Assembly (NCBI GenBank): GCA_018266105.1
Contig: JAFEBA010000019.1
Location: 35,874 to 99,873 of the forward strand
Source of the DNA: a bacterium
Lineage (GTDB): Bacteria; Vulcanimicrobiota; Xenobia; Xenobiales; JADMJV01
DNA: 64,000 nt
Reading direction: 5' to 3'
The position numbers were made by a program, and so were the translations under genes. This document shows, piece by piece, positions 26,430 through 33,396 of this stretch; the first letter of the stretch is position 1, and every line of letters starts with the position of its first letter. A model generated the notes under the pieces. The model worked only from the letters and a program-made list of their open reading frames with translations, had not been told where the DNA came from and did no database searches.

Positions 26430-26566
26430 AAAACGGTTCGCCAGCCGGCGAACCGCATCGTAGAAGGGTTTCCCGACTGCGATATTGCGGGTGTCGCAAG
26501 ACACCAGACCCCTCCGAACCTGCATTTAATTCTGATCGCCCGATGTTCTATCGGGCGTTTTTTTTT
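26430..26566 (+). ncRNA. Candidate structured non-coding RNA or leader riboswitch
   Basis: About 137 nt with no ORF. Seen: hairpin 1, nine base pairs with an AGCC loop (26434-26455); hairpin 2, ATCGTAG/CTGCGAT (26457-26463 with 26477-26483) around an AA/GA internal loop and a GGG-TTT-CCC tip; hairpin 3, GGTGTC-GCAA-GACACC with a GNRA tetraloop (26490-26505); an unpaired CCCCTCC (26509-26515); then an intrinsic terminator. GGTTCG of hairpin 1 (26435) could instead pair with CGAACC at 26515-26520, giving a mutually exclusive fold as in riboswitches. The CCCCTCC motif could pair with Shine-Dalgarno sequences, as in trans-acting small RNAs. No known class (6S, SRP, RNase P, c-di-GMP) was recognised. 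The downstream lipoprotein starts 100 nt after the terminator. Confidence 0.5.
26537..26566 (+). terminator. Intrinsic terminator of the RNA candidate
   Basis: CGCCCGAT (26537-26544), loop GTTCT, ATCGGGCG (26550-26557), then nine T. No protein gene on the plus strand ends upstream, which argues for a short non-coding transcript here. Confidence 0.92.
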
Positions 26567-26665
26567 GCCCCAAGTGGCCTCAAGTTGGCGCAGGTTGAAA
26601 TAAAACTGAGCAGTTCTCGACCGGCTCTTGCATAATTGAAAAACAACGAAAGAGACCGGTCTACC

Positions 26666-27088
26666 ATGAAAAAAGCATCGCTGATCTTGCTTGCTATCCT
26701 GGCCTGGGGGTGCTCCTCGCCGCCGCCTCCGGCCACGCCCCAGACGTTCAGCACCTATAACACGCAGGCCAACCACGAAAAACAGATCAGTCTGGAGGGC
26801 TACCTGAGATTTCCCGCTGCAGCCCTGGTGAGTGATACCATGATTTTGGATCTGGCCGAGAGTCTGGAGCCCAAGGCCAAGGTTGCCTCGGTCAGTACCA
26901 AGGTCGGCTCGTCCGCGAATCAGGTGGAAAAGCCGCCTAAGGACTATACTGACAAAGATCTCAAGGTTCACGCCAACGACGGTAGTCTGGTTGAGCTCAA
27001 TCAGAAGGTGCGCGTTTCCGGCAAACTCATCTACTCCGCATCCGGTGGCTCGATTCTTTTTGCCCCCGTCGACATTCAGAAGATCTGA
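26666..27088 (+). CDS. Small lipoprotein, OB-fold-like
   Basis: 140 residues from the ATG at 26666; a TTG at 26636 is an unlikely longer start. The N-terminus KKASLILLAILAWGC followed by SSPPPP is a lipoprotein signal with an imperfect lipobox. The mature domain has beta-strand spacing with a conserved-looking end (LVELNQKVRVSGKLIYSASGG, SILFAPVDIQKI), consistent with an OB-fold like tRNA_anti-like domains. A CATAAT -10-like box at 26631 lacks a matching -35. It may be controlled by the structured RNA/terminator upstream. Function unknown. Confidence 0.7.
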   Translation: MKKASLILLAILAWGCSSPPPPATPQTFSTYNTQANHEKQISLEGYLRFPAAALVSDTMILDLAESLEPKAKVASVSTKVGSSANQVEKPPKDYTDKDLKVHANDGSLVELNQKVRVSGKLIYSASGGSILFAPVDIQKI

Positions 27089-27174
27089 GTCTGGTCGCAG
27101 TCAGGAAGATTTTCAGACAACGAACAAGGGTTCGCGGCTCCAGCGAGAATAGGCTGAGCGGCATCCGATCTCGT

Positions 27175-27201
27175 CCTCGCTTTTACCGGCGAGGCTTTTT
27201 T
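27175..27201 (+). terminator. Intrinsic terminator after the lipoprotein gene
   Basis: CCTCGC (27175-27180), loop TTTTACCG, GCGAGG (27189-27194), C, then six T. It lies 87 bp after the lipoprotein stop. Confidence 0.85.
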
Positions 27202-27245
27202 CTTTCTGGCCACGACACGCTTTTGTTTAGCAAGGATGGCTTGGA

Positions 27246-28811
27246 TCAGCCGGCTTTCAGTTGAGAAAGTTGCTGAGCCACACGCTGGGCCATTTCGGTC
27301 TGACCCAGGTCGGTGTAGATCTTCTGTAGCAACTGGAACCCGCGAGCGCTCTGACGCAGCTGGAGAGACCTTTGCGTATGCACCATGGCCAGTGCGTGTT
27401 GGCTGGTCTGTGAGTAGGCCCAACCCAGATTCAGCACGTGATCGGGGTGGTCCGGGTGTTGGACCGCCAGATGACGGAAGAGACTTTGCAGTCCCTGGTG
27501 ATCTCCAGCCAGGGCTTGAGCGGCTTCCTGGAAACGCGAAGGGTCTTCCCGCAGGGGACTCACCCAGTTCATCCAGCCAGGGGCCGAAGGACCGCTGAAG
27601 CTGCCCAGGTCAGGCAGGCTGGGCGGCTGAGAGGGGAAGCGCTGAGTCACGGCCGCCGCCCACTGGGCCCGGTCACCAAGTAGTTGCTGGGACCAGGCCG
27701 CGACCTGACCGGCTTCCGCACCCCGTCCCTGCTTTTCCAGTTGAGCACACCAGTCGCTCAGGACGGAGTTCAGGCTGGTGGCGATATTCTGATGGGAGGG
27801 GTCGCGTTGGTAAAGGTCGGTCAGAAGGATCGCCAGACTGCGGTAGTTGCCGGCCTGGGTGAAGCGGTCGGTCAGATTGGGCAGGATGGCTTCCAGTTGA
27901 GGTTCCAGGGCCTGGGTGTGGCCAGGCAGGCCCACCACGCTGCGCCAATCGAAACCGCCACGGTTGGGCGCGGCGGCAGCCGGGGCCGGGGCTGGGGCGA
28001 CAGGAGCGGGTTGGCTGGCCACCGGCACGGGTTCCACTGGAGCGGGAGCCGGTTCGACCGGAGCAGACGCTACCGGCTCCGGGGCGACCGGTTCGGGCGC
28101 AGCTGCCACGGGAGGAGGAGCCGGCGTGGGAGCGGGCTCCTGGGAGGAGACCTCGGCAACCGCCGGTGGGGCGGCCGGATCCGGGACAGCTACGGGCAGT
28201 GTCTGATCTTCGGGGGCGGAAGCGGGCGGCTCCAGTGCCGAAGGTGGCATCAGCACGGGCTCGTCGGAGGGTGGGAAATCAGGCTGGACGACATCATCCA
28301 GTCCCACCATCAGATCATCGTCAAGGAACGAGAGCAGCTCGTCATCATTGCTCTCCGGCAGTGGCTCAAGAGTGGCCACGGCAGGGCTGTGAGGCAGCGG
28401 CTCGACTGCGGTCGCAACGGCTGCCGGAGTGGGAGAAGCGGCGGGCACTGGTTCGGGAGCAGGTGGAGCCGCCACTTCGCTGGTGTTCCCCATAAAGCGT
28501 TCAAGCATTTCGAAGGCCTCGGTGCAGTAGGGGTCGCTTTCCAGCAGGCGCTCCAAACGAGAGACGGCTTCGCTGGTGTCACCTTCGTCGAAGAGCCGCT
28601 GGGCCTCCATGGTGGCTGCCCTTGAAGCAGCGGCACGCACCTCGTAATTGTCGGGAAACTGCATCAGGGCCAGTTCGAAAATGCCATTGAGCCAGTCGCT
28701 ATCATAACGCGGATCACAGGCCTCGAAGCAACGCGCCAGCCAGGACTCGACACCAGATTCATCGAGCTGATCCAGCTCATTCTCTAGGCTCATACGGATA
28801 TCTGCTGTCAT
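27246..28811 (-). CDS. TPR-like protein with Pro/Ala/Val-rich linker
   Basis: 521 residues. Residues 1-105 are helical repeats (LFDEGDTSEAVSRLERLLES is TPR-like). Residues 110-290 are a low-complexity Pro/Ala/Val/Glu linker. The C-terminal 230 residues are helical again (FTQAGNYRSLAILLTDLYQRD, HPDHVLNLGWAYSQTSQHALAM, LLQKIYTDLGQTEMAQRVAQQL), three or more degenerate TPRs. Probably a scaffold or adaptor; no enzymatic motif and no signal peptide. The ATG at 28811 is chosen, with MSLEN six codons later as alternative. It lies downstream of pgeF with a 79-bp gap in the same direction. Confidence 0.75.
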   Translation of the reverse strand: MTADIRMSLENELDQLDESGVESWLARCFEACDPRYDSDWLNGIFELALMQFPDNYEVRAAASRAATMEAQRLFDEGDTSEAVSRLERLLESDPYCTEAFEMLERFMGNTSEVAAPPAPEPVPAASPTPAAVATAVEPLPHSPAVATLEPLPESNDDELLSFLDDDLMVGLDDVVQPDFPPSDEPVLMPPSALEPPASAPEDQTLPVAVPDPAAPPAVAEVSSQEPAPTPAPPPVAAAPEPVAPEPVASAPVEPAPAPVEPVPVASQPAPVAPAPAPAAAAPNRGGFDWRSVVGLPGHTQALEPQLEAILPNLTDRFTQAGNYRSLAILLTDLYQRDPSHQNIATSLNSVLSDWCAQLEKQGRGAEAGQVAAWSQQLLGDRAQWAAAVTQRFPSQPPSLPDLGSFSGPSAPGWMNWVSPLREDPSRFQEAAQALAGDHQGLQSLFRHLAVQHPDHPDHVLNLGWAYSQTSQHALAMVHTQRSLQLRQSARGFQLLQKIYTDLGQTEMAQRVAQQLSQLKAG

Positions 28812-28890
28812 AGAACCTGAACCTCGCTAAACTATTCCCCGGTAGAACAAAAGCAGGTTCCAAGGTCAGGGCCTCATCCCCTGCTAGAGG

Positions 28891-29682
28891 TCAGTCGGTT
28901 GTGCGCAGTCCGATGGCGCTCAGCAGACGGCCGGTTTGGCCGTTCTCCCGGCGCCAGGAGAAGAAAAGATCGGGTCGGCAGCAGGTGCAGAGCGGACAGC
29001 TGCGGATTTGCTCGGCTTTCACGCCGGCCTGCTCCAGCCAGATGCGATTGGCCTGATGTAAATCTATATGCCACTTGGGGCCACGTGATTCGATCCAGCT
29101 TTGCTGGCCGTAGTAGGCGTGAAACTCCTCCGCCACCTCGGGGCCCACTTCAAAGCAGCAGGCCGCGATAGCGGGACCGAGAGCCACCCGAATATTTTCC
29201 GGGCGAGCGCCGAGCTGGCTGACCATGGCCTCCACTGTGCGCGCGGCGATGCCGTTGACGGTTCCGCGCCAGCCCGCGTGGGCCAATCCTACCGCTCCGG
29301 CCTGGGCGTCATGAAAGAAGATGGGTACACAATCGGCCGTGGTCAAGGACAGGCTGACCTCAGGATGATTGCTGATGCAGGCATCGGCCTCATGGGGTTT
29401 TTGCATATCTTGCTGGCTGCGCACGTGGGCCACCACGGTGCCGTGAGTCATGTTCAGGTTCTGCACGATGGGGATGCCCAGCATGCGGCTGAAGATCTGA
29501 CGATTTTCCTCCACCAGGGTGAGATCGTCGCCGCTCATCAAGCCCAGGTTGAGAGACTCGTAGGGCCCGCTGGAGACTCCGCCCTGGCGAGTGCTGGTCG
29601 CGTGAGGCACCAATCCGAGATGAGGGAAGGTTACGATCAGGCCGTTTCCACGGCGCTCGAGTTCGTATTCCAGCAGCTTCAC
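28891..29682 (-). CDS. pgeF: PgeF/YfiH family laccase-domain protein
   Basis: 263 residues, normal for the family formerly called multicopper polyphenol oxidases. Characterised members act as purine nucleoside phosphorylase/adenosine deaminase-like enzymes or as the peptidoglycan editing factor that removes misincorporated serine from UDP-MurNAc. Motifs: HATSTRQGGVS, MTHGTVVAHV, ADACISNHPEV, LTTADCVPIFF, AHAGWRGTVNGIAA, GPAIAACCFEVG, FFSWRRENGQTGRLLSAIGLR. Metal-binding His and Cys residues are present (TADC, AHAGWRG, ACCFEVG). The GTG start overlaps the stop of the radical-SAM gene (GTGA), so the two are translationally coupled. Confidence 0.93.
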   Translation of the reverse strand: MKLLEYELERRGNGLIVTFPHLGLVPHATSTRQGGVSSGPYESLNLGLMSGDDLTLVEENRQIFSRMLGIPIVQNLNMTHGTVVAHVRSQQDMQKPHEADACISNHPEVSLSLTTADCVPIFFHDAQAGAVGLAHAGWRGTVNGIAARTVEAMVSQLGARPENIRVALGPAIAACCFEVGPEVAEEFHAYYGQQSWIESRGPKWHIDLHQANRIWLEQAGVKAEQIRSCPLCTCCRPDLFFSWRRENGQTGRLLSAIGLRTTD

Positions 29683-31382
29683 TGGGCAATGGTTTCCTTG
29701 AATCTTTGTTGGCGAGCTCTTTCACTGTCCTTGAGCAGACGCTCTTTGGGCCAGGAACTGGCGATATGGCTCCAGGGGAGCAGTTCGTCCGGCTCACGCT
29801 GGCGGTAAAGTTCGTTTTCCAACGAGATCCCCTCTTCCGCCAGCGCCTTAAGCCAATTTTTGTAGCCGGGTTTCTTATATACTTTTAGGAGAACCCGGCC
29901 CAGGCGGCGGTCAGCGCGAGCCTGCAGGCCCTCCAGGATAGCCGTTTTGGGCACTTCGGCGTTGACTTTGACCCCGCCCACTCGAGCCAGTTGGGAACTG
30001 ACCCGACGCATTCGGTCTTCGGCTAGCTTGAGAGTGGCCATCGGATTCCATTGATAGGGGGTCAGCGGCTTGGGCACAAAGAGCCCCAGCCCCAGCGTGA
30101 TCCTCCCCCCGCCCTGACCACGCGAGACCTGAAGCTTGCGGGTGGCCTCCACCAGTTTGACCAGAGCGTCCATGTCTTCATCCAGTTCGTTGGGAAGGCC
30201 GACCATGGAATACATCTTGAGATTCTTGATGCCTTTGTCGAAGGCCCGGCCGGCGGCTTCAAAATACTGTTCATCGCTGAATCGTTTATTGATCGACTTG
30301 CGCAGAGTCTCCGAGCCGGTCTCAGGGGCCAGGGTCATGCTTTTGGACCCACTTCGCACCAGAGTCTCCAGGATGGAGTCGGGTAACTGATCGGCGCGCA
30401 GGGACGAGAATGAGACCCCCAGCCCCTCTCGCATGAGGCCTTCGCAAAGCTGATCTATTTGTGGGTGGTTGCCGACCGTGGCCGAGATCAGCCCAACCCG
30501 CGGTTTATATTGCTTGACTGTTTGCAGGTCTTCCCAGATACGCTCCAGGGGCTTCCAGCGGACCTTCGGGTAGGAGAACCCCACCGTGCAAAAGCGGCAA
30601 ACGTAAGGACAGCCGCGGGACACCTCCATCAGAAAGGTGTGGCTGAATTCGGTGTCCTCGGTCAGCAACCAGGAGGAGCTGTTGATGGATTCAAACTGGT
30701 CGCGCGAAATATAGTTTTTGGCGATGCTGGCCGGGGCACCGTCACGGGGCTGCAGGGCCACCAGGCGGGGGCCTTCATAAATCGGCTCATACAAAGATGG
30801 CACATAGAGGCCGGGCACATCCGCCAGCGCTCTTCGTTGCTCGGCTCTCGAGAGGGGACGCACGCTTCGGAGAGCTTCAACCAGGTCTTCTACCAGTCCC
30901 TCGGCCTCGCCCACGCTGAAGAGGTCGACGAAGTCGGCCAGTGGTTCTGGATTGAGCAGAGTGATGGCCCCGCCGACCAGTACCAGCGGGAATTCCGATC
31001 CCCGGTCTTTCGCCAGCAAGGGCAGGCCGGCCAGGTCCAGGATGCGCAAAACGTTGGTGTAGTCGTTTTCGTAGGCGCAGGTGAGAGCGATCAGGTCAAA
31101 TGACTCCAGCGGTTGCTGGCTTTCAAGGCTAAAGAGGTGGCGTCCGTGGCGTTCGTATTCTTCGATTTCGTCCGCATCAGGCAAGAAGAAGCGCTCGCAG
31201 CTCACGCCCGGGGTTTGATTCAGAATGCCATACACGACCTGCAGCCCCAGGTTGGACATCCCCACGTGATAGGTGTTGGGGTATCCCAGGGCAACACGCA
31301 AATCGCCCCCGTGCGGAGGCCGCAGGAGGGCGATTTCGTTGGCCAGGCGTTGCTCGGCCTTGGCGATCAGCTTCCAGGACAT
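29679..31382 (-). CDS. B12-binding-type radical SAM protein (TIGR03960-like)
   Basis: 567 residues. The N-terminal half resembles the B12-binding fold region of this family (LGYPNTYHVGMSNLGLQVVY; LVGGAITLLNPEPLADFVD; GEAEGLVEDLVEAL). The radical SAM cluster is CPYVCRFC within MEVSRGCPYVCRFCTVG, followed by LKMYSMVGLPNE and TLAPETGSETLRK. The family is often adjacent to or fused with a DUF2344 domain and tied to ribosome or RNase E/G neighbourhoods; here it stands alone and its C-terminus (TVRQREPDELLPWSHIASS-like region) follows the usual pattern. The function is unassigned, possibly RNA or ribosomal-protein modification. ATG start at 31382. Confidence 0.88.
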   Translation of the reverse strand: MSWKLIAKAEQRLANEIALLRPPHGGDLRVALGYPNTYHVGMSNLGLQVVYGILNQTPGVSCERFFLPDADEIEEYERHGRHLFSLESQQPLESFDLIALTCAYENDYTNVLRILDLAGLPLLAKDRGSEFPLVLVGGAITLLNPEPLADFVDLFSVGEAEGLVEDLVEALRSVRPLSRAEQRRALADVPGLYVPSLYEPIYEGPRLVALQPRDGAPASIAKNYISRDQFESINSSSWLLTEDTEFSHTFLMEVSRGCPYVCRFCTVGFSYPKVRWKPLERIWEDLQTVKQYKPRVGLISATVGNHPQIDQLCEGLMREGLGVSFSSLRADQLPDSILETLVRSGSKSMTLAPETGSETLRKSINKRFSDEQYFEAAGRAFDKGIKNLKMYSMVGLPNELDEDMDALVKLVEATRKLQVSRGQGGGRITLGLGLFVPKPLTPYQWNPMATLKLAEDRMRRVSSQLARVGGVKVNAEVPKTAILEGLQARADRRLGRVLLKVYKKPGYKNWLKALAEEGISLENELYRQREPDELLPWSHIASSWPKERLLKDSERARQQRFKETIAQ

Positions 31383-31430
31383 TCTGACAATGAAAGCAGA
31401 TCTGAAGGCTCAGGACAACTAGCTGTTCGA

Positions 31431-32246
31431 CTAACCTTTGGTTTTTACGAATCCCAGAATCTTGGTGCTGCCGACTTCGTAGCTGTTGCGCTTGACCGAA
31501 TCGCTGCTGTTGCCTTCGATGGTGGTGATTTTACCGCCCTCGACCTTTTCCACGATTCCAATGTGGTCACTGGTTCCATCGCCTTCCCAGTCAAAGAGAA
31601 TGGCGTCTCCAGGTTTGGGGGTTGAGCCCCGCTCCATCCAGATACCCTTCTGTTTTGCCCAGTTGACGATTTCCGGGCAGTAGTTGGGGTTTTTTAGTCC
31701 ACTGGTGTCCAGGATGCCGGCATCCTTGAGAATATTGATGGCAAAAGCAGCGCACCAGGGAGTGGTGGAGGAATTGATGCCGCTTTCCTCGGTCACTTTG
31801 TTGATGGCGGCTGTGTTTTCGTGTTCATTCAAGCCCAGCATCGAGCGCGCTCGGTTCAGAGCTCCTTCGGCTCCTGGGCCTGGAGGGCCGGAGTTGGCGC
31901 TGCCGTCGGCCAGGCTTCCGCCGCTTCCGTTGCTACCACTGGAACCACCGCCTCCGCTCAGGGCCGAGCCGCCCAGGTCGCTTCCTCCACTGCTGAGAGC
32001 GGATTGCATTTTGTCGCCCTGGGCCTGCATGAGGTTGAGCAGCAGGCCAATCATGCTGGTCAGCATCTGGTTCTGCATTTCCAGCATTTGGAACATGGGG
32101 TCCTGAGCCGTCGCTCCGGCGATTCCCATGACAGGGTTCAGGTTGAGTCGGCCGAGGGCCGCGCCCGCTCCGAATTGAGGAAGGGCCAGTGGGCTGGCTC
32201 CGATTGTGTTGCCTTGGAGAGCTGTTAAGGGGGCAAAGTTCGCCAA
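31431..32246 (-). CDS. CHAP-type cysteine hydrolase without signal peptide
   Basis: 271 residues. The N-terminus is polar/hydrophobic and Asn/Ala-rich (MANFAPLTALQGNTIGASP) and not a Sec signal. A Met/Leu/Gln-rich helix (50-80) leads to a Ser/Gly linker (85-125). The C-terminal domain matches CHAP/TIGR02594-type amidases: C165 in TTPWCAAFAINIL, H228 in SDHIGIVEKV, and E244/N246 in TTIEGN. Such domains cleave peptidoglycan amide bonds; the linker and lack of Sec signal recall injected or phage-like wall hydrolases. The ATG has a GGAGG ribosome site. A 150-bp upstream gap contains a terminator for the next gene and a small hairpin (AGAGCC/GGCTCT) close to the ribosome site. Confidence 0.86.
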   Translation of the reverse strand: MANFAPLTALQGNTIGASPLALPQFGAGAALGRLNLNPVMGIAGATAQDPMFQMLEMQNQMLTSMIGLLLNLMQAQGDKMQSALSSGGSDLGGSALSGGGGSSGSNGSGGSLADGSANSGPPGPGAEGALNRARSMLGLNEHENTAAINKVTEESGINSSTTPWCAAFAINILKDAGILDTSGLKNPNYCPEIVNWAKQKGIWMERGSTPKPGDAILFDWEGDGTSDHIGIVEKVEGGKITTIEGNSSDSVKRNSYEVGSTKILGFVKTKG

Positions 32247-32352
32247 TTTGATCCTCCTGCGCAGTAGAGCCTCTTTGGGGCTCTTACTACGAACCTAGCT
32301 TGCCTGGCAAGAGTCGGCAGCGGGCTGGAGGTTAATTGTTTGTTGAACATGT

Positions 32353-32391
32353 AAAAAGGGCCCTCGATTTTGTGAACCGAGGGCCCTTTTT
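32353..32391 (-). terminator. Intrinsic terminator after the protein-glutaminase-like gene
   Basis: Perfect stem AAAAAGGGCCCTCG / CGAGGGCCCTTTTT around an 11-nt loop, six bases beyond the stop at 32398. A/T flanks make it potentially bidirectional, but only the minus strand has an upstream gene. Confidence 0.92.
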
Positions 32392-32397
32392 GGAGTT

Positions 32398-33258
32398 TCA
32401 GGCTGCTTTGCGGCCCTGTCCGGGGTGGGAAGCGTTGTAGTCTTCTTTGATTTGTGCCAGTTCCTTGGAGTATTCGGCCATGGTCTCGTGGGCCGGGGGA
32501 ATGCTTTCCTCGAAGGTGGCGTTGGGGCCGTCTGACTCCAGCGGCCCATATTGAAGGTCATGCACGATGTCCACCTTGATCTTGGTGTTCTCGTCCCACA
32601 TCGCGTGGATCCATTCCTGCGGCTTCATCGGATGCTTGGCCATGGACGGGTCCATGACGAAAGGCTCGACCTGCTTGGACTCACCATCCACGGCGAACAC
32701 GACTGGAGCCACGTGATACCACCACTTGGCCTGCATATACTTGTTTTCGGCCGTGAGTTTTCCGGGACCGTAGGCGTCTTCCACCATACAGAAAATCTTG
32801 GCGTTGTTGATGCCGTCTTTGGACATTTCTTCGCTCATCAGGTGGGCGCGAGCATAGCAGCCGTCGATGATATACTCGAAGGGGATATCTTCGCGGGCGG
32901 CCAGCTTGTCGAATTCTTTTTGCAGCTGAGACTGGGTGGGAATCATCCCTTGCAGCTTGGAGCAGTCGTGGGTGTACTGCATACGCGCAAACTGAGCTCC
33001 CAGGTTGTCGATCAACTTCTGCTGGGCGCCGGTCTGGTCCACGTCCTGGTTGCTGATCGGCTCGCTGTAGTTGGTTTTGGGGGCCTGGGGCAGGCGCACC
33101 GCCGACATCAATTTGGCCTTGTTGGTCTCAAAATCCGCGTGCGGTCGGGTGCTAAAGCTCTCGCTGGGAGCGGCCGCGACTTCTTCTTTTTGAGCGGCTG
33201 CGGGTTTGCTGGTCGGTTTGCTGATTTGACTGAGAATTGTGCCTGCGTCGATCTTCAT
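32398..33258 (-). CDS. Protein-glutaminase-like deamidase (effector candidate)
   Basis: 286 residues. The catalytic region matches protein-glutaminases (Chryseobacterium type), which deamidate side-chain glutamine in proteins: C134 in IDGCYARAHLM, H182 in KWWYHVAPVVF, D203 in PFVMDPSM. This is the expected Cys-His-Asp order and spacing. Family enzymes are secreted as pre-proenzymes with a Sec signal; this one has none. Its first 60 residues are Ser/Ala/Lys/Thr-rich and disordered-looking (MKIDAGTILSQISKPTSKPA), like type III effector N-termini. Glutamine deamidases are a recurring class of bacterial toxins (for example CNF, Cif, OspI). The shared upstream element lies 73 bp before the ATG at 33258. 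A strong terminator follows, so it is a single-gene transcript. Confidence 0.82.
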   Translation of the reverse strand: MKIDAGTILSQISKPTSKPAAAQKEEVAAAPSESFSTRPHADFETNKAKLMSAVRLPQAPKTNYSEPISNQDVDQTGAQQKLIDNLGAQFARMQYTHDCSKLQGMIPTQSQLQKEFDKLAAREDIPFEYIIDGCYARAHLMSEEMSKDGINNAKIFCMVEDAYGPGKLTAENKYMQAKWWYHVAPVVFAVDGESKQVEPFVMDPSMAKHPMKPQEWIHAMWDENTKIKVDIVHDLQYGPLESDGPNATFEESIPPAHETMAEYSKELAQIKEDYNASHPGQGRKAA

Positions 33259-33331
33259 GCTGTGTGTAGAACCCCCATAGTGGTCTTTTTCTAAAGAACA
33301 CTCTAGACCAGGGCCCAGGCCGAAAAAGCAA

Positions 33332-33344
33332 CCAGGTTGTCAAC
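33332..33344 (-). promoter_or_regulatory. Shared upstream element, copy 3
   Basis: On the minus strand GTTGACAACCTGG, followed 7 bp later by TTCGGC (plus 33319-33324). It ends 73 bp before the ATG at 33258. It contains a perfect TTGACA; with 17-bp spacing no -10 box is found. Confidence 0.42.
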
Positions 33345-33396
33345 AAACCGTCAAAGCCGACCAGGATCCCTGGACCTGCATTACAAAAAGCCGAGG

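Noticed and set aside
27955..28215. Pro/Ala-coding low-complexity DNA that looked like a tandem repeat array
   Set aside because: Units are irregular in length and sequence and are explained by the Pro/Ala linker of the TPR protein.
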